64,000 bases of DNA from Wenyingzhuangia heitensis. GTDB taxonomy: Bacteria > Bacteroidota > Bacteroidia > Flavobacteriales > Flavobacteriaceae. The translations under genes and the position numbers were made by a program. The DNA lies in the NCBI RefSeq assembly GCF_011762155.1, contig NZ_JAASQL010000004.1:62001-126000 (forward strand), written 5' to 3'. Positions 1 to 9,127 of this stretch are shown one piece after another; positions within the stretch are counted from its first letter, which is position 1, and each line of letters starts with the position of its first letter. A model generated the notes under the pieces. It did not search any database and had not been told where the DNA came from. It saw only the letters and a program-made list of their open reading frames with translations.

Positions 1-2283
1 AGAGGAATGTCTAAAGAGTTAAATGATTTTAGAGAAAAAAAAGGAGAAGAAGCTTTTTGGACTGATGCTGCTTTTGGTGGAATGCCCTCTTATCAGCTAA
101 GCACATATTATCCTAACAACTATATAAAAAATGTAGACAGTGTTATTCGGTTTTTACCAAGACCTGCAGATTATTTGTTTTTATATTTTGTTGGTTTTTT
201 TGTACTGCTAACTGTTTTAAAATTCGATTGGAAATTAGCCTTAATAGGTTCGTTGGCTTTTGGTTTTTCTACTTATTTTATCATTATTCTAGGAGTAGGA
301 CACAATGCAAAAGCACATGCAATTGGCTATATTCCGTTGGTATTGTCAGGAATGTTACTGTTGTTTCAAAACAAATATTTATCAGGATTTATTTTAACAG
401 CTCTAGCAATGGGATTAGAAATTCAGACGAGTCACCCACAAATGACTTATTATTTATTGTTCTTATTATTGATTACAGGCTTGTTTTATTTAGTAGAGCA
501 CCTAAAAAAAGGAGACATAAAGCAAGTTGTAAAGCCTGTTTCTTATGCAGTAGTTGCTATGGTAATAGGTTTGCTAATGAATGCACAAAGTTTATTGGCA
601 ACCAAAGAATATGCATCTAATAGTACACGTAGTAAAAGTGAACTGACAATTAGTCCTGATGGAAAATCAATAAAAGCATCTTCTGGATTGTCTAAAGAAT
701 ATATAACAGAGTATAGTTACGGGGTTTTAGAAACGTTAAACCTAATAATTCCTAGATTGACAGGTGGAGCAAATAACGAAGATGTAGGAACAGATTCTAA
801 TACTTATCAATTTTTAGCACCTAAAATAGGAGCTAGTCAAGCAGCAAATTTTTCTAAAAATGCACCTACCTATTGGGGAAGTCAGCCTATTGTTGCTGCT
901 CCAGCTTATATAGGAGTAGTTTTTGTATTGTTGTTTTTTATAGGAGCTTTTTTAGTAAAAGGTTGGATTAAAAAAGGATTAGTAGCCGCTACTATTTTTT
1001 CTATATTGATGAGTTGGGGTAAAAACTTTGATTTGTTAACTAATCTTTTTATTGATTATATGCCCTTGTACAACAAGTTTAGAGCGGTATCTTCTATACA
1101 AGTAATTGCAGAAGTATGTATTCCGTTGTTAGGAATGTTGGCGTTAAAAGAATTGTTCTCTGAGAATATTACCAAACAAGAAAAAATAGAAGCCCTTAAA
1201 AAAGGTGGTGGAATTTTAACAGGAATACTTATTGTTTTTGGATTTTTAGGAGGAATATTTTATTCTTTTGTTGGTGGTAATGATGGATATTACAATCAGC
1301 AAATACCTGGTTTTACAGGAGCTTTACAAGCAGATAGAAAAGCTATGTTAATGTCAGATAGTATTCGTTCTTTTGTTTTAGTTGCCATTACTTTAGGGTT
1401 GATTTGGGGAGTGTTAACCGTAAAAATTAAAAAACAATATGGAGTTATTGTGTTAGGTGTTGTGTTGTTGTTTGATACCATGGGGATTGCCAAAAGATAT
1501 GTGAACGATGATGATTTTTTACCAGCACATAAAGTTGAAAAACCTTTTCAGAAAACAGCTGTAGACAAACAGATTTTAGAAGACAAAGGGCATTATAGAG
1601 TTGTAAATTTAGCAGGTAATTTTATGAGTGATGGGGCTACTTCCTATTATCATAAATCTATAGGAGGTTACCATGCAGCCAAGTTGAGAAGGTACCAAGA
1701 GTTGGTAGATTTTCAATTGTCTAAAAACAATATGGAGGTGTTCAATATGTTAAATACCAAATATTTTATCACTCCAAATGAAAAAGGACAAAAGCAAGTA
1801 CAACAAAACCCAGATGCAAACGGAAATGCTTGGTTTGTAAACAATATTATAGAGGTAAAAACAGCCAATGATGAAATTTTAGCGCTGTCTGATTTTAATT
1901 CTAAAAACGATGTAATTGTAAATACCAATGAGTTTTCTGTAACCAAAACGGAGCAAGATACTACGGCGGTGGTTGCTTTAAAATCGTACCAAGCCAACCA
2001 ACTTATTTATGAGTATAAAACTGAAAAACCACAAGTTTTGGTGTTTTCAGAAATATATTACCAACCAGGATGGAACGCTTATGTAGATGGAGAATTTACA
2101 GCCCATTTTAGAGCGAATTATGTGCTAAGAGCAATGAATGTTCCTGCAGGGAAACATATTATTGAATTTAAGTTTGAGCCACAGGTAATTCAGCAAGGAA
2201 GTATGATAAGTCTTGTGGGGTATGGTTTACTTATTTTAGTATCGGGATTATTGTTTTTTGTGACCAATAAAAACAAAAAGTAA
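1..2283 (+). CDS. YfhO family membrane protein (5' partial)
   Basis: Multispanning membrane protein of the YfhO family, thought to act in glycosylation or export of cell-envelope glycans; the substrate here is unknown. The reading frame is open to base 1, and the first ATG (base 7) lies inside the family's conserved N-terminal loop (GGMPSYQ and FLPRPADYLF follow within 60 residues). The true start therefore lies outside the window. Many hydrophobic segments are seen between residues 50 and 480, then a soluble extracytoplasmic domain of about 240 residues, then a last membrane helix before a KNKNKK-like basic tail. It is the first of five same-strand genes; the next ATG follows the stop by one base. 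Family assignment is firm, function is not. Confidence 0.85.
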   Translation, partial: RGMSKELNDFREKKGEEAFWTDAAFGGMPSYQLSTYYPNNYIKNVDSVIRFLPRPADYLFLYFVGFFVLLTVLKFDWKLALIGSLAFGFSTYFIIILGVGHNAKAHAIGYIPLVLSGMLLLFQNKYLSGFILTALAMGLEIQTSHPQMTYYLLFLLLITGLFYLVEHLKKGDIKQVVKPVSYAVVAMVIGLLMNAQSLLATKEYASNSTRSKSELTISPDGKSIKASSGLSKEYITEYSYGVLETLNLIIPRLTGGANNEDVGTDSNTYQFLAPKIGASQAANFSKNAPTYWGSQPIVAAPAYIGVVFVLLFFIGAFLVKGWIKKGLVAATIFSILMSWGKNFDLLTNLFIDYMPLYNKFRAVSSIQVIAEVCIPLLGMLALKELFSENITKQEKIEALKKGGGILTGILIVFGFLGGIFYSFVGGNDGYYNQQIPGFTGALQADRKAMLMSDSIRSFVLVAITLGLIWGVLTVKIKKQYGVIVLGVVLLFDTMGIAKRYVNDDDFLPAHKVEKPFQKTAVDKQILEDKGHYRVVNLAGNFMSDGATSYYHKSIGGYHAAKLRRYQELVDFQLSKNNMEVFNMLNTKYFITPNEKGQKQVQQNPDANGNAWFVNNIIEVKTANDEILALSDFNSKNDVIVNTNEFSVTKTEQDTTAVVALKSYQANQLIYEYKTEKPQVLVFSEIYYQPGWNAYVDGEFTAHFRANYVLRAMNVPAGKHIIEFKFEPQVIQQGSMISLVGYGLLILVSGLLFFVTNKNKK

Positions 2284-2284
2284 G

Positions 2285-3472
2285 ATGCGTATAGGAATGA
2301 TTCTAGACAAAACCTTTCCACCTGATGTTCGGGTAGAAAATGAAGCAGAAACGTTGGTAAAACAAGGACACGATGTTTTTCTATTTTGTTTAAAATACAA
2401 TGACGAACAATTAGATGATGAACTTATAAACGGCATAAAAGTATGTCGTTATTCGTCTAGTCAGTTAGAATACAAATTGTCAGCTTTGGCTTATACGGTT
2501 CCGTTTTATACTTGGTTGATGACTCAAAAAATAAAGTCATTTATTAAAAAAAATCAGATAGAAGCTTTACATATTCATGATATTAGAATAGCAGATGCAG
2601 TGTTTAAAGCCAATAAAAAAAGCAAACTAAAAATAGTCTTAGATTTGCATGACAACATGCCTGAGATTATGCAGTTTTATCCACATTTGCAAAAGTTCCC
2701 TGGTAAGTATATCATCTCTCTTAAAAAGTGGAAAGTAAAAGAAGAAGAGTTTATTAGAAAAGCTGATAAAGTAATTACAGTTTCGCCAGAGTTTGTAGAT
2801 GAGGTGGTAAATAGAACTAAAATCGCATCAGATAAAATAGTATTAGTTCCCAACACGATTCGAAAAAGTTTTTACCAAGATGCTATTATTGAAGTATCTA
2901 TTATAGAAAAGTACAAAGACAGTTTTGTGATTTTGTACTTGGGAGATACACACTTAAGAAGAGGTTTGCAAACTGCCATAAGTGCTATTAAAAACGTATC
3001 AAAAGAAATAGAAAATGTAAAATTAGTGATTGTAGGAAGCAATACTACAGATGCTGTTTTAAAACAACAAACCAAAGATTTAGAGGTAGAAAAATATGTA
3101 GATTTTGAAGGTTGGCAAAATGTAGCTTTATTTCCGTCATATATAAAAGCAAGTACTATTTGTATATCTCCTTTACATAGAAATATTCAGCACGATGTTG
3201 CGTATGCAAATAAATTGTTTCAGTACATGAGTTTTGAAAAATCAGTACTTGTTAGTAATGCAACTGCTCAAAAAACGTTGATAGAAAAAGTAGATGCAGG
3301 CTGGGTTCATGCAGATAGAGATGTTGCTGATTTTACTCAAAAAATAATTGAAATTTTTAAAGATGTTAAGGGAAGACATCAGAAAGGGAAAAATGGAAGT
3401 GAATTTGTAAAAGAAGAATTTATTTGGGAAAAAACCTCTCAAAAGTTAGTAGAATTATATAATCAACTTTAA
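2285..3472 (+). CDS. Glycosyltransferase family 4-like protein
   Basis: Predicted cytoplasmic GT-B glycosyltransferase of 395 residues. The N-terminal Rossmann half begins MRIGMILDKTFPPDVR and includes HIHDIR near residue 97. The C-terminal half starts near ILYLGD (about residue 217) and contains the donor-binding region around SPLHRN and NKLFQYMSF (residues 300-325). It begins one base after the YfhO stop and is followed after five bases by another glycosyltransferase, so it is almost certainly translated from the same mRNA. The sugar donor and acceptor cannot be read from sequence; the context points to surface polysaccharide or O-antigen assembly. Confidence 0.85.
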   Translation: MRIGMILDKTFPPDVRVENEAETLVKQGHDVFLFCLKYNDEQLDDELINGIKVCRYSSSQLEYKLSALAYTVPFYTWLMTQKIKSFIKKNQIEALHIHDIRIADAVFKANKKSKLKIVLDLHDNMPEIMQFYPHLQKFPGKYIISLKKWKVKEEEFIRKADKVITVSPEFVDEVVNRTKIASDKIVLVPNTIRKSFYQDAIIEVSIIEKYKDSFVILYLGDTHLRRGLQTAISAIKNVSKEIENVKLVIVGSNTTDAVLKQQTKDLEVEKYVDFEGWQNVALFPSYIKASTICISPLHRNIQHDVAYANKLFQYMSFEKSVLVSNATAQKTLIEKVDAGWVHADRDVADFTQKIIEIFKDVKGRHQKGKNGSEFVKEEFIWEKTSQKLVELYNQL

Positions 3473-3477
3473 GGATT

Positions 3478-4731
3478 TTGAAAGTATTAATCATTACTTA
3501 TTATTGGCCACCAGCAGGTGGCTCAGGAGTACAACGTTGGCTAAAGTTTGTGAAATATTTACAAGACTTTGGTATTACTCCTGTAATTTACACCGTAGAA
3601 AATCCTGATTATCCTGTAACAGATGAAACATTACAAGCTGATATTCCTGAAGGAATAGAGGTTGTAAAGCAACTTATTTGGGAACCGTATCAGTTGGTCT
3701 CATTTTTTTCTAAAAACAAAAATGTAAAAACAAGTGCAGGGTTTTTAGGAACTAAAAAAGGAGTAATGTCTAAAGTGGCAACTTACATTAGAGCCAATTA
3801 TTTTATTCCAGATGCTAGAATGTTTTGGATAAAACCCTCTGTTGCGTATTTAGAAAATTATCTATCAGAAAATAAAATAGATACAATCATTTCTACAGGT
3901 CCACCACATACTACACATGTAATTGCTTTAAAATTAAAACAACAAAACAACATTCGTTGGATTGCAGATTTTAGAGATCCGTGGACAGAAATCGATTATT
4001 TTCATCAATTACCGTTGACTAAAAAATCCATCAAAAAACATGAAAAATTAGAACAACAAGTTTTAAAAATAGCAGATGAAGTTTTGGTAGTAGGACAAAC
4101 GATGAAAGAATCTTACGATATTTTTTCTAAAAATGTACATGTAATTACCAATGGTTTTGATGGTGATTTAAGTAGTGAAACTAATTTAGATAATGAGTTT
4201 ACCATTACCCATATAGGAATGTTAAATGCAGATAGAAATCCGTTAATTTTATGGCAGGCTTTGTCAGAATTAAAAAAGAAAATCACTTTTAAAGTTCAGT
4301 TGATAGGTAAAGTAGCTATAGAGGTTAAAGAAAGTATTAAAGAATTTGATTTGTCAGAATCGGTTTCTTTTGTGGATTATGTCCCTCATGAAGAGGTAAA
4401 AACCTATCAACAAAAATCGCAAGTTTTATTATTAGCTGTAAATAATGTGCCTAGTGCTAAGGGAATTATAACAGGTAAAATATTTGAGTATTTACAAGCA
4501 CAAAGACCTATTGTAGCCATTGCTCCTAAAAATGGAGATTTGGCTGTGATTATAGAAAAAGCAAAAGCTGGTTTTGTGGTAGATTTTAATGAAACAGAAA
4601 AGTTAAAAGAAATACTTGTAGATTTACATACACAGTACAAGCAAAAAAATTTACAAATAAATGCTGTTGGTGTAACTCAATATCATCGAAAGGCATTAAC
4701 AGCACAGTTAGCAAACATTATTAAAAAGTAA
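3478..4731 (+). CDS. Glycosyltransferase (GT-B fold, family 4-like)
   Basis: A 417-residue glycosyltransferase. The family-typical start KVLIITYYWPPAGGSGVQRW sits directly after the first codon, which is TTG. No ATG lies between the previous stop and this motif, so a TTG start is required. The C-terminal half (from about residue 235, HIGMLNADRNP) carries the nucleotide-sugar side, with KIFEYLQAQRPIVAI near residue 335 typical of GT4 enzymes. It is co-directional with, and five bases from, the upstream glycosyltransferase and one base from the epimerase gene downstream. Specific sugar unknown. Confidence 0.85.
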   Translation: MKVLIITYYWPPAGGSGVQRWLKFVKYLQDFGITPVIYTVENPDYPVTDETLQADIPEGIEVVKQLIWEPYQLVSFFSKNKNVKTSAGFLGTKKGVMSKVATYIRANYFIPDARMFWIKPSVAYLENYLSENKIDTIISTGPPHTTHVIALKLKQQNNIRWIADFRDPWTEIDYFHQLPLTKKSIKKHEKLEQQVLKIADEVLVVGQTMKESYDIFSKNVHVITNGFDGDLSSETNLDNEFTITHIGMLNADRNPLILWQALSELKKKITFKVQLIGKVAIEVKESIKEFDLSESVSFVDYVPHEEVKTYQQKSQVLLLAVNNVPSAKGIITGKIFEYLQAQRPIVAIAPKNGDLAVIIEKAKAGFVVDFNETEKLKEILVDLHTQYKQKNLQINAVGVTQYHRKALTAQLANIIKK

Positions 4732-4732
4732 T

Positions 4733-5824
4733 TTGAAAAAAATAGTAACCATATTAGGAGCAAGACCTCAGTTTGTAAAAGCTGCGGTATTAAGTAGAGT
4801 AATTTCTGAACACAATGTTATTGAAGAAGTGATTGTACATACAGGTCAGCATTATGATAATAATATGAGTATGGTTTTTTTTGAAGAGATGAAAATTCCC
4901 GTTCCCAAGTACAACCTAAACATAAACGGATTGAGTCATGGAGCCATGACTGGACAAATGTTAACAAAAATTGAAGAAGTTTTAGCATTTGAAAAACCAG
5001 ATGCTGTAGTTGTATATGGAGATACAAATTCAACTTTAGCAGGAGCTTTGGCAGCACAAAAAATGGGGATTAAAGTAATTCATATAGAAGCAGGTTTACG
5101 TTCTTACAATATGAGCATGCCAGAAGAGGTAAATAGAATTTTAACAGATAGAATTTCTAATTTACTATTATGTCCAACACAAACAGCGATAGACAATTTA
5201 GAAAAAGAAGGATTTGCCAATCATAATATAAAGGTTGTAAAGTCTGGAGATATTATGAAAGATGCCGTAGAATTTTATGGGGCTATGTCTGACGAAAAAG
5301 CAACGGTGTTACAAAATGAAAATTTAGAGCCTAATAATTTTGTGTTAGCAACAATACACAGGCAAGAAAATACGGATGATATAGTAGCTTTAAAAGGAAT
5401 TTTTGAAGGATTAACTAAAATTCATCAAACTAAAAAAGTGGTGATGCCATTACATCCTAGAACAAAATCGGTTTTAGAAAAAAATAAATTAAGGTATCCT
5501 ATTACGTTTATAGATCCTGTTGGTTATTTTGATATGTTGGCTTTGCTTAAAAATTGTGCCTTAGTGGTAACCGATAGTGGAGGTCTGCAAAAAGAAGCTT
5601 TTTTTAATAAAAAACCTTGTGTCATTGCAAGAGAAGAAACGGAATGGGTAGAGTTGGTAACTCACGGTTTTGCAACTTTGGTAGGCAGCAATGCTCAAAA
5701 AATGCAAGAAGCATATCAATTACACAGCAACAAAAATCACGATTTTTCGGTGTCTTTATATGGAGATAAAGTGGGAGAGACTATATACCAAGAAATTAAA
5801 AAGCTGATTATTCAAAAAGAATAA
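4733..5824 (+). CDS. wecB: UDP-N-acetylglucosamine 2-epimerase (non-hydrolysing)
   Basis: Interconverts UDP-GlcNAc and UDP-ManNAc in the cytoplasm, giving ManNAc-type precursors for surface polysaccharide. The 363 residues match the family length. Motifs include GARPQFVK (about 9-16), HTGQHYD (36-42), GDTNST (95-100), HIEAGLRS (116-123), MPEEVNR (128-134) and TDSGGLQKE (about 280-289); the acidic residues and His of the UDP-binding cleft are present. The start codon is TTG, one base after the preceding stop, and the family's KKIVTILGARPQ start follows it immediately. Its position in a glycosyltransferase/flippase cluster fits. Confidence 0.93.
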   Translation: MKKIVTILGARPQFVKAAVLSRVISEHNVIEEVIVHTGQHYDNNMSMVFFEEMKIPVPKYNLNINGLSHGAMTGQMLTKIEEVLAFEKPDAVVVYGDTNSTLAGALAAQKMGIKVIHIEAGLRSYNMSMPEEVNRILTDRISNLLLCPTQTAIDNLEKEGFANHNIKVVKSGDIMKDAVEFYGAMSDEKATVLQNENLEPNNFVLATIHRQENTDDIVALKGIFEGLTKIHQTKKVVMPLHPRTKSVLEKNKLRYPITFIDPVGYFDMLALLKNCALVVTDSGGLQKEAFFNKKPCVIAREETEWVELVTHGFATLVGSNAQKMQEAYQLHSNKNHDFSVSLYGDKVGETIYQEIKKLIIQKE

Positions 5825-5828
5825 AGTG

Positions 5829-5908
5829 TTTGATGAGATCGATAACCGATAGCTAAAAACCGATGATCGATGAGTGGTGGACGAAAATCGAAGAACGATA
5901 AACGAAAC
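5829..5908. repeat. Degenerate CGAT/ACGA-rich repeat tract
   Basis: Short, imperfect, non-periodic repeats of the type GATCGAT, AACCGAT, CGATGATCGATGA, AACGATAAACGAA fill the wecB-flippase junction and run up to the preferred flippase start. Base composition and word use differ from the neighbouring coding sequence. Resembles small intergenic repeats known in some flavobacteria, but I cannot assign a family. Confidence 0.5.
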
Positions 5909-7378
5909 ATGAAAATGGGAATTGTTTTAAAAGAATCATATAAAAATACGGTTACCTTATTGATCGCAATTTTGGTAGGAGCTATTAATACATTGTTTTT
6001 ATACGTTTACTTTCTTGATGTAGCTTATTATGGATTGATCACATTTGTATTATCCACAGCTTTTATTTTAAAACCTCTAATTGCTTTGGGGGTAAATTTT
6101 AGTATTGTTAAATTTTTCTCAGCTTATACAGATAAAGAAAATAAAGATAAGTTTTTAAGCTTGGCTTTGTGGCAACCACTACTTGTAGTTATTCCTTTAG
6201 GTTTTGTGACTAGTTTTTTTTATGACTTTATATCTACTTTACTTTCCGATAAAAATCCATTGGTTAAAAATTATACTTATTTAATTTTTTTGGTCGCGAT
6301 TGCCAATGCTTATTTTGAAATTTTTTATGCTTGGGCTAGAGTTCATCTAAAATCGGTATTTGGAAACATACTAAAAGAATTGTTTGTGAGAATAGTGGCT
6401 AGCTTGCTATTGGTAGCGGTTTATTTTAAAATTATCGATAGTCATCAATTTGTACTTTGTATGGTAGGTGCTTATTTTTTACAAGCCATATTTATGATGA
6501 TTTTTGCATTTAAACAATATTTACCTAAGGTTTCTTTTCAGTTGCCAAATAATTTTAAAGAAGTCATAAAATATAGTTTATATATTATTTTGGCAGGTTC
6601 TGCAGCAACTATATTGTTAGATATAGATAAATTTATGATTCCGCAAAAAGAAGTAATAGAGCAAGTTGCTTTTTATGCCGTTGCTGTTTATATAGGTTCT
6701 GTAATAGAAATTCCGGGTAGAGCTATGAGTCAGATTGTACAACCACTTACTGCAAAGGCTATAAATGAAGGTAAAGAAGATGAGGTTTTAGATTTGTATC
6801 AAAAAACATCTATTAATTTACTAATTGCTTCGGGCTTTATTTTTATGTTGGTTAATTCGAATATTTCATCAGTATATCAATTATTGCCCAAAGCCTATAC
6901 ACATGGTGTTTGGGTAGTTTTAATGATTTCGATTGCAAAATTGTACCATATGTTTTTGGGGAATAATGGAGCTATAATATCAAATTCTAAACATTATAGA
7001 ATATTATTGCCTTATGGTTTGGCAATGGCTTTTATGGTAATTGTTTTAAATAATAGTTTAATAGATCTATTAGGAATAGATGGTGCTGCATTGGCTACTT
7101 TAATAGTTGTGTTGCTTTTTAACACGTTAAAATTGTGGTACGTAAAAGCAAAATTTAACATTCAGCCCACCACAAATAAAACATGGATTGCCCTTGGGGT
7201 GATAGCTGTTTTTACAAGTATAGGGATAATGATAAACTTACCATTTCATCCAATTGTTAATCTTTTGGTTGAATCTACTTTATTATCAGGGATGTATGTA
7301 TTTGTTGTAATACAATGTAATCTATCCTTAGACATAACAAATCTGTATAAAAAAGGACTCTTATTCTTAAAAAGATAA
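5909..7378 (+). CDS. Wzx-like oligosaccharide flippase / polysaccharide biosynthesis protein
   Basis: Polytopic inner-membrane protein with about 14 hydrophobic segments across 489 residues, of the MOP/Wzx flippase type that moves lipid-linked oligosaccharide units to the periplasmic face. I place the start at 5909 because MKMGIVLKESYKNT is the typical N-terminus. An in-frame ATG at 5870 would add a highly polar stretch encoded by degenerate CGAT-rich repeats. It closes the polysaccharide cluster; no clear terminator follows before the rpsF promoter. The specific substrate is not predictable. Confidence 0.85.
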   Translation: MKMGIVLKESYKNTVTLLIAILVGAINTLFLYVYFLDVAYYGLITFVLSTAFILKPLIALGVNFSIVKFFSAYTDKENKDKFLSLALWQPLLVVIPLGFVTSFFYDFISTLLSDKNPLVKNYTYLIFLVAIANAYFEIFYAWARVHLKSVFGNILKELFVRIVASLLLVAVYFKIIDSHQFVLCMVGAYFLQAIFMMIFAFKQYLPKVSFQLPNNFKEVIKYSLYIILAGSAATILLDIDKFMIPQKEVIEQVAFYAVAVYIGSVIEIPGRAMSQIVQPLTAKAINEGKEDEVLDLYQKTSINLLIASGFIFMLVNSNISSVYQLLPKAYTHGVWVVLMISIAKLYHMFLGNNGAIISNSKHYRILLPYGLAMAFMVIVLNNSLIDLLGIDGAALATLIVVLLFNTLKLWYVKAKFNIQPTTNKTWIALGVIAVFTSIGIMINLPFHPIVNLLVESTLLSGMYVFVVIQCNLSLDITNLYKKGLLFLKR

Positions 7379-7404
7379 AGAACTTATTTTTTGGGAGTTA
7401 TACT

Positions 7405-7434
7405 TTGTATATGAATATAGAAACACTATATTTG
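7405..7434 (+). promoter_or_regulatory. rpsF operon promoter (-33 TTG / -7 TATATTTG)
   Basis: TTG at 7405-7407 and TATATTTG at 7427-7434, separated by 19 bases, match the Bacteroidota primary sigma consensus (TTTG, 17-23 bases, TAnnTTTG). It lies 35 bases upstream of the rpsF ATG and downstream of the flippase stop. Confidence 0.8.
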
Positions 7435-7468
7435 CACCCGATTTAATTTTAATTAAAAAACAATCATT

Positions 7469-7807
7469 ATGAATCATTACGAAACTGTTTTCATTTTGAA
7501 TCCCGTTTTATCTGATACTCAGGTAAAGGAAACAGTACAAAAGTTCGAGGACTATTTGGTTTCTAAAGGTGCCGAAATGTTACATAAGGAAGATTGGGGG
7601 CTAAAAAAATTAGCTTACACAATTGAAAAGAAAAAAAGTGGATTTTACCACTTATTCGAATACAAAGCTGCTGGTGAATTAGTTGCTCCTTTCGAATTAG
7701 AGTTTAGACGTGACGATAGCGTTATGCGTTATTTAACTGTAAAGTTAGATAAGCACGCTGCAGCATGGGCTGACAAAAGAAAGTCTAACTTAAAATCTGC
7801 GAAGTAA
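7469..7807 (+). CDS. rpsF: 30S ribosomal protein S6
   Basis: Small-subunit protein S6, 112 residues, which binds 16S rRNA together with S18. It starts NHYETVFIL and carries the S6 signature region [20 protein letters not shown]. First gene of the classical rpsF-rpsR-rplI operon, preceded by a strong promoter at 7405-7434 and followed after two bases by rpsR. Confidence 0.97.
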   Translation: MNHYETVFILNPVLSDTQVKETVQKFEDYLVSKGAEMLHKEDWGLKKLAYTIEKKKSGFYHLFEYKAAGELVAPFELEFRRDDSVMRYLTVKLDKHAAAWADKRKSNLKSAK

Positions 7808-7809
7808 TT

Positions 7810-8106
7810 ATGGCAAATATCGATCAACAAGCAAAAGGTGGAGCTAAAGGAGACGTTAGATACTTAACTCCGTTAGACATTGAAACTAAGAAAGAAGCTA
7901 AATACTGTAGATTTAAGAAAAAAGGAATCAAATACATCGATTTTAAAGATGCAGATTTCTTAATGTACTTAGTAAACGAGCAAGGTAAAATTTTACCAAG
8001 ACGTTTAACAGGAACTTCTTTAAAATATCAACGTAAAGTGGCACAAGCTGTTAAGAGAGCTCGTCACTTGGCATTAATGCCATATGTTGGTGATTTATTA
8101 AAATAA
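7810..8106 (+). CDS. rpsR: 30S ribosomal protein S18
   Basis: S18, 98 residues, partner of S6 on the platform of the small subunit. The conserved core [16 protein letters not shown] and the C-terminal [10 protein letters not shown] are present. Two bases after rpsF and 13 bases before rplI, so co-transcribed. Confidence 0.97.
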   Translation: MANIDQQAKGGAKGDVRYLTPLDIETKKEAKYCRFKKKGIKYIDFKDADFLMYLVNEQGKILPRRLTGTSLKYQRKVAQAVKRARHLALMPYVGDLLK

Positions 8107-8119
8107 TAAGTAGACAATC

Positions 8120-8566
8120 ATGCAAGTAATATTAAAACAAGACGTTGAGAACTTAGGGTTCACAGACGATATCGTAGAGGTGAAGAATGGTTACGGACGT
8201 AACTTTTTAATTCCTGCAAGAAAAGCTGTTTTAGCAACTGAGTCTGCTAAAAAAGTATTAGCTGAAACTTTAAAGCAACGTGCTTATAAAGAAGCTAAAG
8301 TAATAGAAAGTGCTACTGCTACAGCAGAAGCTATTAAAGGATTAGAGATTAAATTGACTTCTAAAGTAGGTCAAGGAACTAAATTATTTGGTTCTATTTC
8401 TAACATTGATGTTGCAGAAGCTTTAGAAAAAGCAGGACATTCTATTGAAAGAAAATTTATCAAAATTGCTGGAGGTTCTATTAGAAGAACTGGAAAGTAT
8501 ACTGCTGCAGTTCGTTTACACAGAACTGTAACTGCTGATTTAGATTTTGAAATTATTGCTGAGTAA
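8120..8566 (+). CDS. rplI: 50S ribosomal protein L9
   Basis: L9, 148 residues, with the N-terminal 23S rRNA-binding domain (MQVILKQDVENLG, then NGYGRNFLIP at about 28-37), the long connecting helix and the C-terminal domain (KLFGSISNIDVAEAL). Last gene of the S6-S18-L9 operon, followed by a strong hairpin terminator. Confidence 0.97.
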   Translation: MQVILKQDVENLGFTDDIVEVKNGYGRNFLIPARKAVLATESAKKVLAETLKQRAYKEAKVIESATATAEAIKGLEIKLTSKVGQGTKLFGSISNIDVAEALEKAGHSIERKFIKIAGGSIRRTGKYTAAVRLHRTVTADLDFEIIAE

Positions 8567-8586
8567 TTATCACAATAAATCTTATA

Positions 8587-8618
8587 TAAAAGCTCACTAG
8601 CAATAGTGAGCTTTTTTT
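8587..8618 (+). terminator. Terminator after rplI
   Basis: AGCTCACTA - GCAA - TAGTGAGCT stem-loop (8591-8612) preceded by A's and followed by seven T's. Confidence 0.9.
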
Positions 8619-8625
8619 ATTTTTG
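8618..8625 (+). promoter_or_regulatory. -7 element TATTTTTG upstream of the DUF6495 gene
   Basis: Matches TAnnTTTG and begins in the T-tract of the rplI terminator, 24 bases before the next ATG. No good TTG element at the usual distance, so moderate confidence. Confidence 0.45.
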
Positions 8626-8648
8626 TTTATTCTAAAAAAATATTTAGT

Positions 8649-9122
8649 ATGAAATACATTCAATTAACCAAGGAACAATTAGAGGAGTTGCACGAAGAGT
8701 TTGCTACCTTTTTAGCATCGCAACAAATTGATGTGAAAGAATGGAACGAAATAAAAAAGAACAAACCCGAAGTTGCTGACGAGGAACTAAATCTTTTTAG
8801 TGATTTGGTTTGGGAAGATGTTTTAAGCAAAGCAAAATATATAGAACATTTTTCAAAATCGAGTCTTAATTTATTTTGTTGTACAGATGGAGTTATCCAA
8901 CGTATAATGATAAAATCAAACGATGAATTGATTGATTTAAGTTCTCAAGAAGGTATTCAATATTTGTTAAATGATCCTAAAAGTAAAAAGTTTGAGTTTT
9001 TTAAAGGAGCTAAGAAATACGATAAAGAACGAAATTTAGAAATTTTTGATTTGGTTTTAAAAGGAGCAAGTATTAATAAAGAAGGTGCTTTGTATCAAAA
9101 CTTTGAGAAATTTGTAAATTAA
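8649..9122 (+). CDS. DUF6495 family protein
   Basis: Small, acidic, soluble protein of 157 residues with no signal peptide. The start MKYIQLTKEQLEELHEEF and the core PEVADEELNLFSDLVWEDVL match my memory of a Flavobacteriia-restricted family (DUF6495), whose function is unknown. It lies between rplI and a TrmH-type methyltransferase gene (five bases to the latter), so it probably shares a transcript with it. Confidence 0.7.
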   Translation: MKYIQLTKEQLEELHEEFATFLASQQIDVKEWNEIKKNKPEVADEELNLFSDLVWEDVLSKAKYIEHFSKSSLNLFCCTDGVIQRIMIKSNDELIDLSSQEGIQYLLNDPKSKKFEFFKGAKKYDKERNLEIFDLVLKGASINKEGALYQNFEKFVN

Positions 9123-9127
9123 GCTAT

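Noticed and set aside
7441-7468. Riboswitch or structured leader before rpsF
   Set aside because: The leader after the promoter is about 30 bases and A-rich with no stem; too short.
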